A DNA stretch of 64,000 bases from the NCBI GenBank assembly GCA_965203835.1, contig OZ241919.1, positions 558,001-622,000 on the forward strand, read 5' to 3'. Positions 52,927 through 62,039 of this stretch are shown piece by piece. Below the pieces are notes generated by a model that was not told the origin of the DNA, did not search any database, and saw only the letters and a list, made by a program, of their open reading frames with translations. Each line of letters begins with the position of its first letter. The first letter of the stretch is position 1. Made by a program: the position numbers and the translations under genes. The stretch comes from CBDCFV01 sp965203835 (GTDB taxonomy: Bacteria; Chloroflexota; Dehalococcoidia; Lucifugimonadales; UBA3495).

Positions 52927-53810
52927 CTAATCCCACCACGCCCCCAGGGTGAGGATCCGCCTGATCCAACGCAGCAGCGTGCGTTTCCTGATGGACACCT
53001 GGGTGCGGTACAGCGCCTTCCAGCGCCAGCGGGTGTGGTCCCCCGGGCCAAGCCCTTCACCGGCTGCAGCGCCGGCGGCACGGTCAACTCGTGCTCTTCA
53101 AACATGGCCAACTCCAACGTCAGCAGCCGCTCCTGGTCCTCCAGCCAGGACAGGCTGCGGCCCCGGACGGGATGCCGGTCCTTGAGCTTGCGCCACTCCT
53201 GCACCAGGGGCCAGGCATCGCCGTAGACCTCCGGGTCGTCCTCGGCGGGTTGGCGGGTTACCATCTCCGGGTCCACGCGACGGCGGCGTGCCGGCCTGCC
53301 CGGTTTCAACCCCGCCACCGGCGGCGCCGTGGGCGTTACCGAGGCCGGGGTGTTTGCGTTGCCGCTTTCGGCCTCCGCCCCAGTCTGAGCCTCCCCTGTG
53401 TTCCCGCCGTCGCCGTCAGCGTCGCCGCGCACAACGTCCCGTCCCCCACCGGCCAACGGAGCCACGGGCAAAACATCGCCGCCCCTTTCCTCCAGGGCCG
53501 CCACACGCTCCGCCAGCCGCTCCACCTCCCCGCGCAGCCGCGCCACTTCAGAATCGCCGCCCGCGCCCAGCAGCAGTTCCAGGGCGTCGGCCACTCGCCC
53601 GGTGACCCGGTCCTCGTCCAGCGCCCGCGCCACGGTCTTGTAGTTCACCCCCAGCAGGGCCGCCGCCTCCATCCGTCCCTGCTGCCGCTCCAGCTCCCGC
53701 AGGAACCCCATCAGCTTGACCTCCCGCAGCCGCTCCACGTCCCCGTCCACGCCACCCGCACCGGCGCCATCCCCCGGCTGCGTCCCGTCCAACTCGCGCT
53801 CATCCATCAT
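52927..53810 (-). pseudogene. HTH-domain protein broken by a frameshift near its C-terminus
   Basis: From ATG at 53810 (GGAGG upstream) the frame encodes MMDERELDGTQPG, an HTH-like segment LLGVNYKTVARALDEDRVTG, a coiled coil (EVARLRGEVERLAERVAALE), a basic linker GRPARRRRVDPE and LELAMFEEHELTVPPALQPV. Near 53045 the original frame runs into unrelated sequence, whereas a one-base shift continues plausibly with HTRWRWKALYRTQVSIRKRT and ILTLGAWWD before TAG at 52927. The shift lies beside a run of G and C, so it may be a real mutation or an assembly error. Intact length would be about 294 residues. It faces the coupling-protein gene across a palindrome-rich region. Confidence 0.65.
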
Positions 53811-53830
53811 TGACCTCCTCGCCTTACCGT

Positions 53831-54150
53831 CCAATAGGGGGCTTGTCCTGTAGGGGGCCTTCCCGCTCCCCAACCAACCCCTTCCCCCCGATTGCTCTCT
53901 CCGATAGGGCTGGACGCTCACTTCCCAAAAGGGAAATGGCCCTGGCGTTTCCGGAACCGGCCCTCACCCCCAAGTGCTCGCCAATAGGGGATTCCGGCCC
54001 GGTTTCTTCCATCGGTTTTGAGTTCAAAAGGGCCGGAAAGTTCCCAAAAGGGAACTGACCCCAATCCCTGTACACGGGTATCACATCACATCCGGCCCAA
54101 TTCCTCCTATTCCCTATAAGGGAGGACGCCGGAGACCCTCCCTGTAGGGA
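53831..54150. promoter_or_regulatory. Iteron-like array of TCCC-N4-GGGA palindromes
   Basis: Between the divergent HTH gene and coupling-protein gene there are repeated short palindromes: TTCCCAAAAGGGAA at 53922-53935 and again at 54041-54054, TTCCCTATAAGGGA at 54110-54123 and TCCCTGTAGGGA at 54139-54150. Related half-like copies are CCAATAGGGG at 53831 and 53981, CCTGTAGGGGG near 53847 and CCGATAGGG at 53911. These could be operators for an HTH protein of the element or origin iterons. Confidence 0.6.
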
Positions 54151-54201
54151 ATTGGATTCCGCCCCCCGGCTTCCCACACTCGGTTGAGGGCGAATGCCCC
54201 C

Positions 54202-54223
54202 GGGACCGCCAACCGGCGGTCCC
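54202..54223. promoter_or_regulatory. Short hairpin before the coupling-protein gene
   Basis: GGGACCGCC and GGCGGTCCC form a perfect 9-bp stem around a 4-base AACC loop, followed by AAAA, 38 bases before the ATG at 54261. It may be an attenuator or an origin structure. Confidence 0.5.
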
Positions 54224-54260
54224 AAAACCCGGACATTCCGACGACATGGAGGCAGAATTT

Positions 54261-56932
54261 ATGAATATCAGCATCAGGAACATCTTCCTGGGCAACCAGC
54301 GGAAGAAGGAGCCGGTCCTGCTGTCCGTCACGCCGCCCCGCGACGGCGAGCGCACGCTTTTGGGCGTGGAGAACCTGCTGGCCTCCATCGCCGTCCCCGA
54401 ACCCTTCTCCCTGGAACTGGCCGGGGACGCCAACGGCGTCAGCCTCCTGGCCCGCTGCCTGGACGACCAGGTGGTGCGGGGGCAGATCGCCGCCCGCTAC
54501 CCCCAGGCCCGCATCACCACCCTTGAACCCGACGACGACCCGTTGCGGTTGCAGGACGGGGAGCAGGCGTGGGGCATGACGCTGCGGGCGGGAGGCCCGG
54601 AATACGCCCCGCTGCGCACCTTCCGGGATGACGACCTGCTGGACGCCGGCTCCGACCCCCTGATCGCCATCATCGGGGCGCTGTCCAGCCTGAACGACGG
54701 GGAGCGGGTGGTGGCCCGGCTGCTGCTGCGGTCCCTGGGACCGGAGTGGTCCCTGGTCCACCAGCAGAAGCTCCAGCGCCAGCAGCAGACGGGAACCGGC
54801 CAGACCGTCACCAACACCCAGGCGACCCAGGCCCAGATCAGCACCAAGGACGGCGTAACCCTGGCCATCCTGGGCGTGGCCGCCCTGGTGGGACTGCGGG
54901 GCTACCTGTGGTACCAGGACGGCGAACTGCTGAAGGCGTCGCTGCTGGGTTTGGGTACGGCCCTGGGGCTGGTTCTGGCCGGCTGGGGCTGGTGGCGCTG
55001 GAGACAGGCCCGCAGCCGGGTCTACGACCCCTTGATGATCAAGGAGAAGACCTCCCGCATCGCCTTCGACGGCGAGATCCAGCTCACGGCCATCCTGCCC
55101 GAAAGCGCCGGTCCCGACCGGGCCAACGAACTGCTGGGGCCGGTGTCCGCCGCCTACCGCACTACGACAATCCCGCCGGGGCCAGGTTCCGGGTGGGCAA
55201 GGTCAAGCCCGCGTTGCCCGGCGCCCACCTGCACCCGGCCGGGCCGGGGCTGTTCGGGAGGCGCAGCGTCCTGGGGGTGAGAGAGGCCGCCGGCCTGTGG
55301 CACCCGCCGGGAGCCAGGGACGAGACGCCCCTGGTGGCCCGCGCCGGGTCCAGGGCGCTCTTGCCCTCGGCACGGGGCACCAGCGGCGGCGCCCTGGTGG
55401 GCGAGACCACCACCGGCCCGGCCAGGAAGATCCACTTTCCCCAGGACCTGCTGCGCCGCCACCACCTCTACGTGGCCCGCACCCGCATGGGCAAGTCCAC
55501 CCTGATGGAGCACGTCATCGCCCACAAGCTGAGGGAGAAGGCGGCGGGCAACGACCACGACGCCATCATCGTCGTGGACCCCCACGCCGACCTGGTGGGC
55601 AGCGTGCTGGGGCAGGTGCCCGAGAGCCTGGTCGAACAGGTGAAGCTCATCGACCTGGCCGACAAGCGGGGCTTTCCCGGCATCAACCTGCTGGACACCC
55701 GCATCTTCGCCGACCGGGACCGCACCGCCGACTCGGTGGTGCGGGTGGCCCACGGCCTGTGGGAGCAGTGGGAACCGAGGATGCAGTCCATCCTGGAGCA
55801 CGCGGTCAAGAGCCTGCACGAGGCCAACGGGAAGCGGACGCCGGAAAGCCAGTACACCATCATCGACGGACTGAGGCTGCTGGGCGACGACGACTTCCGG
55901 GACGAGGTGATGGCCCAGGTGGACGACCACCACCTGCTCAGGTGGTGGGCAAGGGAGTTCGGGACCTGGCGCAAGGACTACCAGGGCATGGCCCTGGCCC
56001 CGGTGCAGACCCGCCTGGCCTACTACGCATCGTCCAGGACGGCCCGGGCCATCCTGGGCCAAGCCCGCTCCAGCATCGACCTGCGGGAGACCATCCAGGG
56101 TGGCGGCATCCTGCTGGTGTCTACCGCCCAAGGCGCCGTGGGCCGGGACGTGGCGGCCCTGGTGGGCTCCTCCATCCTGAACCTGGTGGACGGGGTGATC
56201 CGGGAGCAGGGCAGCCTGCCGCCGGAGCAGCGGCGGGGCGCATTGGTCGTCGTGGACGAGATGCAGACCATGCCTGGCGTGGACTACGAGTCCATGCTCA
56301 GTGAGCTGGGCAAGTTCGGGGCCAACTTCATCCTGGCCACCCAGAGCCTGGCCAAGCTGGAGGACCTGTCCCGCACCATGCGCGACACCGTGCTGGCCAA
56401 CGTGGGCTGCCTGGCCGCCTTCCAGATGGCGGGTACCGACGCGCGGCAGTTGGTGTGGGAGCTGGGCAAGGAACGGGTCAGCGAGGACGACGTCACCTCC
56501 CTGGACGTGCACCAGTGCTACGTGCGGGCAACCGTGGGCGTCGAGCGCATGGACGCCTTCTCCATGCGGGTGCTGCCGCCGGAGCCGGGTGACCCGCAGG
56601 TGGCACAGCGCATCCGGGACCTGGCCCTAGGCTACCTGACGCCCGTGGACGATATCGGCCCCCAGGACGACGAGATGGGCAAGCTGGTGGAGAAGTACCG
56701 CCAGGAACTGGCGGAACTCCGGCAGGGACCGCGCCGCCGGAAGGAGAACCAGGCCAGCCCTCCGGCCCAGCCCAAGGCCAACAACCGGCGCAACCAGCGC
56801 AGCCGGCGGCAGGGGCACCCCGCACCAGGAACGGAGGCAGAGGCGGAAGGGGAGCAGGATAACGAGGAAGGGAGCGACGGTTGGGAAGAGGGCAGCGGTG
56901 AGCCGGACGGCGAGGGGGAGGGGGAGGAATGA
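54261..56932 (+). pseudogene. Type IV coupling-protein-like conjugation ATPase with one frameshift
   Basis: The first part (54261 to about 55160) encodes MNISIRNIFLGNQRKKEPVL, a domain with two hydrophobic segments near 215-255, and PLMIKEKTSRIAFDGEIQLT. Near 55165 the frame is lost, but a one-base shift continues with HYDNPAGARFRVGKVKPALP. The ATPase core follows: Walker A in ARTRMGKSTLMEHV, DAIIVVDPHADLVGS and Walker B in GALVVVDEMQTMPG, then a Q-rich acidic tail. The architecture fits TraD/VirD4-type DNA translocases that feed DNA to a conjugation pore. The intact protein would be about 890 residues. GGAGG precedes the ATG at 54261. It is recorded as disrupted, although a consensus error is possible. 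Confidence 0.75.
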
Positions 56933-58623
56933 CGCGGACGATGAACCGGAGCCAGGGAGAGCTGCTGCGCCTTCTGGCCCGGATGCCCTTCCTGGACCGG
57001 CTGGAAATGGCTGCCCTGGCCGGGCGGTCCAGGGGCGGGGTCTACGAGGCGGCTGACCGTCTGGAGGACGCCGGACTCGCCGCCTCCGTGCCCCACGGCA
57101 CGCCCCTGCTGGCCTCCACCCGCCGGTACTACCTCACCGAAAAATGCGTGAACGCGCTGGGCCAGGAGGAGGTCCAGCCAGTGGCAAGCCTGCTACGCGA
57201 ATATCCGCTGTCGCTGCGCTGGCGCCGCGTGCTGCTGGAACGGCTGGACACCGCCGCCGTCATCTACCGCCTGGCCTCCGCCCTGGCCGGCCTGGGCCAC
57301 CCCGCCGGCTTCCGCTGGCACCGGGCGCTGCCCCAGGACGCAACCGTAATGCTCCCCGGTGATCGCGTCCTTGCCATCGTGCGGCAGGGTTCGACCGCCG
57401 AGCGCGCCGGTTTCGCCAAGCGCCTCTGGCGGCTGGCCCAGGGTCCCCGGCCAGGGGCTTACTTGGTAATGGTCCCCGATGAGGTGCGGCTGCGCCAGGC
57501 CCGCGAACTGCTGCGCGGCGTCCGCGCCCCGGCATCCTCGGCCCCGGCCCTCTTCGCGCTGGAGCGCCACGTCGCGGCGGCCGGCGGGGACGATCCGGTA
57601 TGGCGGTCACTCTCGTCGGGCGCCGGCATATCCCTCGCCGAGGCCGTGGCCCGCGCCAATCCCGGCGGCGTGATGGCGACCGAGCCGCCCCTGCAACGGG
57701 TCTCACTACCCAGGGACATCGACACCGGGGAACTGGACGGGGGCGACGGGGGCGAAGGCGTCCCCGGCCACCTGCTGCCGGTCCTGTTGCGGTCCGCCGA
57801 AAAGCGCGCCCTGGACCTGCTGGCCGACTGGCCTTGGCTGGCGCGGCAGGATCTGGCCGGGCTGCTGAACGTTTCCAACTCCGGGGCGTCCCACCTCACC
57901 GGCGCCCTGGCACGCTTTGGGTTGGTGGCCGCCGTCCAGCGCGACAGCCGCCGCCTGGCCCTCACGGATAGGGGGCTGAAACTGCTGGCCCGCCGGGACC
58001 GCGTTTCCACCGGCGAGGCCCGGCAGCGCTGGAGCGTCAGCACTGACGACGGCGAGGACGACGGCAACCGGCCAACCGTATCCGGCCGGCGCAGCCGCCA
58101 ACTGCTCCGGGACCTGGAGCACACCGCCGCCGTCCACCGCTTCATCGCCGCCCTGAACCGCCAAGCCCAGGGTCTCGGCTGGAATATCGAGCAACTGGAC
58201 CCGCCCCACCGGGCCTCCCGCTACTTCCGCCACTACGGCGGCCCCCTTTCCCTGCATCCCGACGCCTTCGGAACGTTGCGCCGCAATGACCTGCTGCGTT
58301 CCTTCTTCCTGGAGTACGAACGCCGCGCCGTGCGCCCCGCCACCATGGCCCAGCGCCTGGCTCCCTACCTGCGCTACTACTCCTCCCACCGGCCCGCCGA
58401 CGACCATGGCCAGAGGCCCCTGGTCCTGGTGGTCTTCGATGATCCCGTCGCACCCACCCATTTCCTGGAGGTGGCACGGAGGGAGATGGAGCGCGTTCGC
58501 GTGCCGCTGCCTCTGCTGGTTTCCCACCGGGAACTGCTGCAACGGGAGGGGCCGCTGGGTTCCGCCTGGCTGGCGCCGGACGGCGATTTCCGGCCGGTTC
58601 AACCTCTGCACCGCTACCAGTGA
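56929..58623 (+). CDS. Replication-relaxation family protein
   Basis: A 564-residue protein that overlaps the end of the coupling-protein gene by four bases. It has two winged-helix-like segments: LARMPFLDRLEMAALAGRSR near the N-terminus and LADWPWLARQDLAGLLNVSN near 295-315. The C-terminal part, with LHPDAFGTLRRNDLL, SFFLEYERRAVRPATMAQRL and APYLRYYSS, matches the replication-relaxation (Replic_Relax) family found on conjugative elements of Gram-positive-like lineages. It may act in element replication or mobilisation. Confidence 0.8.
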   Translation: MTRTMNRSQGELLRLLARMPFLDRLEMAALAGRSRGGVYEAADRLEDAGLAASVPHGTPLLASTRRYYLTEKCVNALGQEEVQPVASLLREYPLSLRWRRVLLERLDTAAVIYRLASALAGLGHPAGFRWHRALPQDATVMLPGDRVLAIVRQGSTAERAGFAKRLWRLAQGPRPGAYLVMVPDEVRLRQARELLRGVRAPASSAPALFALERHVAAAGGDDPVWRSLSSGAGISLAEAVARANPGGVMATEPPLQRVSLPRDIDTGELDGGDGGEGVPGHLLPVLLRSAEKRALDLLADWPWLARQDLAGLLNVSNSGASHLTGALARFGLVAAVQRDSRRLALTDRGLKLLARRDRVSTGEARQRWSVSTDDGEDDGNRPTVSGRRSRQLLRDLEHTAAVHRFIAALNRQAQGLGWNIEQLDPPHRASRYFRHYGGPLSLHPDAFGTLRRNDLLRSFFLEYERRAVRPATMAQRLAPYLRYYSSHRPADDHGQRPLVLVVFDDPVAPTHFLEVARREMERVRVPLPLLVSHRELLQREGPLGSAWLAPDGDFRPVQPLHRYQ

Positions 58624-58630
58624 AACGCCA

Positions 58631-58664
58631 ACGGGGCCGGACGGTTTATTCCGTCCGGCCCCGT
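58631..58664. terminator. Strong bidirectional terminator
   Basis: A perfect 14-bp stem, ACGGGGCCGGACGG with its complement, and a TTTATT loop, placed 7 bases after the replication-relaxation stop and before a convergent HTH gene. It is followed by CATATT on the plus strand. Confidence 0.85.
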
Positions 58665-58704
58665 CATATTCGGGAAACTCCTTGCGCCCTGGTCAGTCCT
58701 GGAC

Positions 58705-59016
58705 TTACGTGTGCGCGGCGCTGGCCTCGCTTTCGGCATCCAAGTCAGTATCAACCTCCGGCTCTCCCGCCTCGGGCAGCAGGTGGTGGAGCAGCCCCAG
58801 CCGGGCGGCCAGGGCGAACAGCGACACGAGGTGGCCGGAGCCGACCCGGGAGCCGGCCTTCCAGCGCCTCACCGTTTCGGCATTGACCCGCAGTTCCCGG
58901 GCCAGGCCCCGCCAGCTAAACCCGGCGGCCTGCCGGAAGCGGTCCATCCGGTCGGAAAAGTCCGCCGGGAACTCCTGGGGCTCCGTGTGGTAGACGTACT
59001 GCTGACGGCTTCCCAT
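58705..59016 (-). CDS. Small HTH protein, member of a local paralog array
   Basis: A 103-residue protein with one helix-turn-helix: FSWRGLARELRVNAETVRRW, then KAGSRVGSGHLVSLFALAAR. The helix pattern recurs in the neighbouring genes up to 59851, so they look like tandem duplicates. Likely a DNA-binding regulator of the element; the acidic tail (EPEVDTDLDAESEASA) is unusual. No specific target can be given. Confidence 0.7.
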   Translation of the reverse strand: MGSRQQYVYHTEPQEFPADFSDRMDRFRQAAGFSWRGLARELRVNAETVRRWKAGSRVGSGHLVSLFALAARLGLLHHLLPEAGEPEVDTDLDAESEASAAHT

Positions 59017-59019
59017 CCT

Positions 59020-59313
59020 TCACCTCCGGTATGGCCAGGGTTCGTCGGAGTCCCGCAGCAGCACCTCGACGCCGCCCCGCACCGTGCAAGCCCACTCCAG
59101 GATGGCCCGCATTTCGGCGGCGGTGGGCACGTCGTAAAAGCGCAGCCGGTTGGCCCGCTCCAGGGGCAGACCCCACCGGCGGGTGAAGTCCTCCATGGAC
59201 ACGCCGGTGCGGTCCTCCAACCGCCCCAGCCGCACCCACCAGTCCTCGGGCAGGGGCGGCGGCGGATAGCCCTTGCTCAGGCTGGGCTCGTAGTTGTCGT
59301 TGTCGAAAGTCAT
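59020..59313 (-). CDS. Small HTH-like protein, diverged paralog
   Basis: About 97 residues from ATG at 59313, preceded by AGGAGGA at 59320-59326. The sequence has WWVRLGRLEDRTGVSMEDFT and RRWGLPLERANRLRFYDVPT, which align to the second HTH helix of the neighbouring paralogs although the key residues have changed. It ends ACTVRGGVEVLLRDSDEPW. Starts 4 bases upstream of the next paralog, on the same strand. Confidence 0.65.
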   Translation of the reverse strand: MTFDNDNYEPSLSKGYPPPPLPEDWWVRLGRLEDRTGVSMEDFTRRWGLPLERANRLRFYDVPTAAEMRAILEWACTVRGGVEVLLRDSDEPWPYRR

Positions 59314-59547
59314 GGGCGATTCCTCCTTGGTTTTCTTGGGGCGGTTCTGCGCGAGGTTCCCAGCGACGGCATCCCGGTTGGAGCCAGGGCCGGATAAACC
59401 GGCGCGGTGATTGACGCCGATGCGGGCCGCCAACCCCCGCCAGGTCAGGCCGCACTTTTCCTGCAAACGCTCCAGCCCTCCACCGACGCGCTCCGCCGGC
59501 AATGGGGAAAAGGCGTCGTCAATAGGCGATCTTCCTTCCTTGGTCAT
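59314..59547 (-). pseudogene. Partial HTH paralog read in frame with the downstream gene
   Basis: Encodes LERLQEKCGLTWRGLAARIG, the HTH start of the paralog array, but the recognition half is replaced by unrelated residues (VNHRAGLSGPGSNRDAVAG), suggesting a frameshift. The open frame runs straight into the gene starting at 59313, so a readthrough fusion of 175 residues is formally possible. Confidence 0.5.
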
Positions 59548-59851
59548 GGTTCCACCTCCCAGGTTGATGGATTACGATCACGTCCTCGTCCGTAAGCAGA
59601 GCCAGGCCACCGGGCACCCACAGGGCCAGGCGCACCAGGGCCAGCATGGCGCCCCCGTTGGGCTGCACCCCGTGCCGCCGCCAGCGCCACAGCTGGCGGC
59701 TGTCCACCCCAATGGCCGCCGCCATCCCCTCCCACGAGAGGCCGGTCGGGCGCTTGATGGCCTCCAGCTTCTCCCGGAAGTCCTCCGGCAGCAGGGCCAC
59801 GCCCGGCGGTATCACAATGGGCGTCTTCATATTCGCGGGGGAGCTACTCAT
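59519..59851 (-). CDS. Small HTH protein, paralog
   Basis: A 110-residue protein with FREKLEAIKRPTGLSWEGMA, AAIGVDSRQLWRWRRHGVQP and MLALVRLALWVPGGLALLTD. Of the array members this is the one with the best preserved two-helix pattern. It overlaps both neighbours by short stretches, indicating a compact operon. Function: predicted regulator. Confidence 0.7.
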   Translation of the reverse strand: MSSSPANMKTPIVIPPGVALLPEDFREKLEAIKRPTGLSWEGMAAAIGVDSRQLWRWRRHGVQPNGGAMLALVRLALWVPGGLALLTDEDVIVIHQPGRWNHDQGRKIAY

Positions 59852-60086
59852 CGACCCGCTCCAGGACGAAGAGAACGTTGAAGTCGGTGACGCCCAGGGC
59901 GTCCATCAGGCGCTGGCGCACCCCGGGCGAGGCGAAGCGCTCTCCGCTCATCAGCTGGGACATGTAGCCCGACCTGATGCCGGCCCGGCGCGCCAGCTCG
60001 TTCTGGCTCATGTTGAGCCGGTTCAGCAGCTCCCACACCACCTCGGTGCGCAGCCTGGACCTGAAACAGGGCTTCCTGCGTTTCAT
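59844..60086 (-). CDS. XRE-family HTH regulator
   Basis: An 80-residue protein with a classical XRE helix-turn-helix: LLNRLNMSQNELARRAGIRS, then GYMSQLMSGERFASPGVRQR. It resembles the fourth HTH unit of the protein encoded at 50464-51645 (SQNETARRAGISSAMLSLVM). It overlaps the genes on both sides and is probably part of the same operon. Confidence 0.75.
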   Translation of the reverse strand: MKRRKPCFRSRLRTEVVWELLNRLNMSQNELARRAGIRSGYMSQLMSGERFASPGVRQRLMDALGVTDFNVLFVLERVDE

Positions 60087-60355
60087 TCGGCTGCCTCCTT
60101 GTGGGAAAGGTCTCCATCGGCCCGCGCGACGGCGTTGACCATGGCATCGTCCTTGCCGACGTCCCCACTTCCGCCGTCGATGGTGCCGGTAGGAACGGGG
60201 TACAGTTCGGGGTGGGCCAGGTAGTGGCGGACGATGACGCGGGCCAGAGCCCGCAGGCCATCCATCCTCTGTCGCTCCTGCTCACCGGTAAGTCTTGGCC
60301 TGGTACTCAAGGGAAACGTCTCTCCGTTGCCGCCGCATATCATTTCCCGTGTCAT
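60083..60355 (-). CDS. Hypothetical protein heading the small-HTH operon
   Basis: About 90 residues from ATG at 60355, containing LTGEQERQRMDGLRALARVI followed by VRHYLAHPELYPV, a helical segment. No family is recognised. No good ribosome-binding site is seen, so an ATG at 60343 is an alternative. Divergent from the XRE/ImmA pair. Confidence 0.45.
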   Translation of the reverse strand: MTREMICGGNGETFPLSTRPRLTGEQERQRMDGLRALARVIVRHYLAHPELYPVPTGTIDGGSGDVGKDDAMVNAVARADGDLSHKEAAE

Positions 60356-60429
60356 CCGGGGATTGGCCGGGGACCGGCCGGTGGGGTATACTGGGCAGCA
60401 ATTACGATTGGATGTTCTACTTGCTAGAG

Positions 60430-60541
60430 TGTAACAATCAGCAAACCAGATAGACAAGGACTCACTGCCACTAACGCACTGTTTCTTGACTGATTGCTCG
60501 CTGTGATGTAACAATAATGCGACAAGAATCCGACAAGAATC
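60430..60541. promoter_or_regulatory. Divergent operator region with direct repeats
   Basis: TGTAACAAT occurs at 60430-60438 and 60507-60515, and CGACAAGAATC is tandemly duplicated at 60520-60541. The region lies between the small-HTH operon and the XRE/ImmA operon, and is AT-rich relative to its flanks. The repeats are plausible binding sites for the XRE repressor. Confidence 0.55.
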
Positions 60542-60596
60542 TGACTATTATCCCGTAGACTGGGAGCAGCAGACTGCGGGAAAGGAGGGAAGCATC

Positions 60597-61034
60597 ATGG
60601 GCGAGCCTGACCAACACCAGTCTGGCCCAACCGATGGGGAGGCAGAACTGTACGGCAACGAGGAGATCGGCCCCCTACTGAGAAGGCTCAGGAGACCCCT
60701 CAGCCTGAGAGACGTGAACCGCCGCACCGGGGTCTCCGGCTCCTACCTCTCCCAGATCGAAAACGGAGAGCGCAAGCCCGGGGCCAACATCGTGCGCAAG
60801 CTGGCCGCCCTCTACCGGGTGGACCCCGACGAACTCCTGAAGCGGGCCGGCCACGGCCCCAGGCCCGACCCCCACGGCGACGAGACCCTGGAGGTGGAGC
60901 GGGCCTACCGCTACGTGCTGGACGACCCCAACTTCAGGGTGGGAACCCGGCCCGACGGCCCCCTGTCCCTGAACGCCAAGCGGTTCATCGTGGAGATGTA
61001 CGAGAAACTAACCGGCAAGAGGCTTTTGGAATGA
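60597..61034 (+). CDS. XRE-family repressor paired with ImmA-like protease
   Basis: A 145-residue protein with SLRDVNRRTGVSGSYLSQIE and NGERKPGANIVRKLAALYRV, a typical XRE domain with a Y-L-S-Q-I-E-N core at residues 49-55. A C-terminal extension follows (ERAYRYVLDDPNF). GAAAGGAGG precedes the ATG. Its stop overlaps the next start as ATGA. In SOS-like phage and ICE switches such a repressor is cleaved by the ImmA-type protease; that fits here but is inference. Confidence 0.82.
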   Translation: MGEPDQHQSGPTDGEAELYGNEEIGPLLRRLRRPLSLRDVNRRTGVSGSYLSQIENGERKPGANIVRKLAALYRVDPDELLKRAGHGPRPDPHGDETLEVERAYRYVLDDPNFRVGTRPDGPLSLNAKRFIVEMYEKLTGKRLLE

Positions 61035-61969
61035 ACGAAACCCTGGGCGGCTTCTGCCGCGACCTGCTGGATGAACACCATTGTTGCCCAGGCCAGGAAC
61101 CCAGCCTGGAGGCCGTCGCCGCCCGCTTCGTGGAACGCTTCGGTGTGTCAGCCCGGCCTAACCTGGAGGAACTCAAGGCCCTGCTGCGCGACGCCGGTTT
61201 CGGGGAGGTGGTGGAGATGAGCATGGAGGGCAGTCCCAAGGGACTGCACGTGGGGATCGCGGGGCAGGAGTGCCACATCTACTACAAGGAAGAGTTGTGG
61301 CAGGGCGCCAGGGACTACACCGTGCTCCATGAGAGCTACGAGATCATGCACGAGACCCTGTGCGACCTGGCCACGGGAACCAAGGCGGAGCAGGAGGTGT
61401 GCCGGGAGGCGAACCGCTTCGCGGCGGGTGTGCTGATGCAGCCGGGGGAGTTCCGGGAGTTGGCCCTGGCGTTGGGACTGGACGTGATCGCCCTGCAACG
61501 GGAGTACCGCTACGCCTACGCTGCCGTGACCATGAGACTCACCGAGGTGGTGCGCAACTTCCCCTACTCCGTGGTCCTCTACGAGCGTCCGGGCCGCACC
61601 GACCCGGCGATGTGGCCCAGGGGAGACGACCTGGCCGCGCTGCGGGCCACGGTGGTCCGGCGGACCAAGGGCATGGGGCCTCCCGCCTCCAAGCTCATCA
61701 CCGGAAAGCGGGGCGGCATTCCCCAGAGGTACAAGCGGGTGCCCGCCGGGTCCCTGGCGGAGCGGGCGGCCCGCACGGGCGAGCCGGAGTACGCTGAGGC
61801 CGACGGTCTGGCCGTGGTCGCCAGGTCCGTCCGCTGGAAGGGGCGTCTGGCCAAGCTGGCGGTGGTGGCCGTGCCATTGGAGTTCCGGGCGGTGCTGGCC
61901 CCGCAGTTGGGCCGGCGGAGGCAGACCCGTCCCTTGACCAACCCCAGGGCGCTGACCGCCACGTCTTGA
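61031..61969 (+). CDS. ImmA/IrrE-family metallopeptidase
   Basis: A 312-residue protein with an ImmA/IrrE-like core. The zinc motif reads VLHESYEIMHET (residues 98-109), that is H-E-x-x-E instead of the usual H-E-x-x-H, so one ligand is altered. VCREANRFAAGVLMQPGEFR near 121-140 is the conserved second part. A long C-terminal domain with GPPASKLITGKRGGIPQRYK follows. Four-base overlap with the XRE gene shows translational coupling. It may derepress the element by cleaving the repressor. Confidence 0.8.
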   Translation: MNETLGGFCRDLLDEHHCCPGQEPSLEAVAARFVERFGVSARPNLEELKALLRDAGFGEVVEMSMEGSPKGLHVGIAGQECHIYYKEELWQGARDYTVLHESYEIMHETLCDLATGTKAEQEVCREANRFAAGVLMQPGEFRELALALGLDVIALQREYRYAYAAVTMRLTEVVRNFPYSVVLYERPGRTDPAMWPRGDDLAALRATVVRRTKGMGPPASKLITGKRGGIPQRYKRVPAGSLAERAARTGEPEYAEADGLAVVARSVRWKGRLAKLAVVAVPLEFRAVLAPQLGRRRQTRPLTNPRALTATS

Positions 61970-62039
61970 CCGATGGGGCCGGATGCCGGATAATAATAGT
62001 AAGACAAACACTTATCCCACGAGGCAAAAAAAGGGGACT

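Noticed and set aside
52487..52969. A minus-strand frame of 160 codons before the frameshifted HTH gene
   Set aside because: No start signal, no known domain and low complexity; the overlapping shifted frame of the HTH gene explains the coding-like end.
55154..56512. A 452-codon minus-strand frame
   Set aside because: Opposite the coupling-protein ATPase, rich in His and Gly from antisense codons, and no ribosome-binding site.
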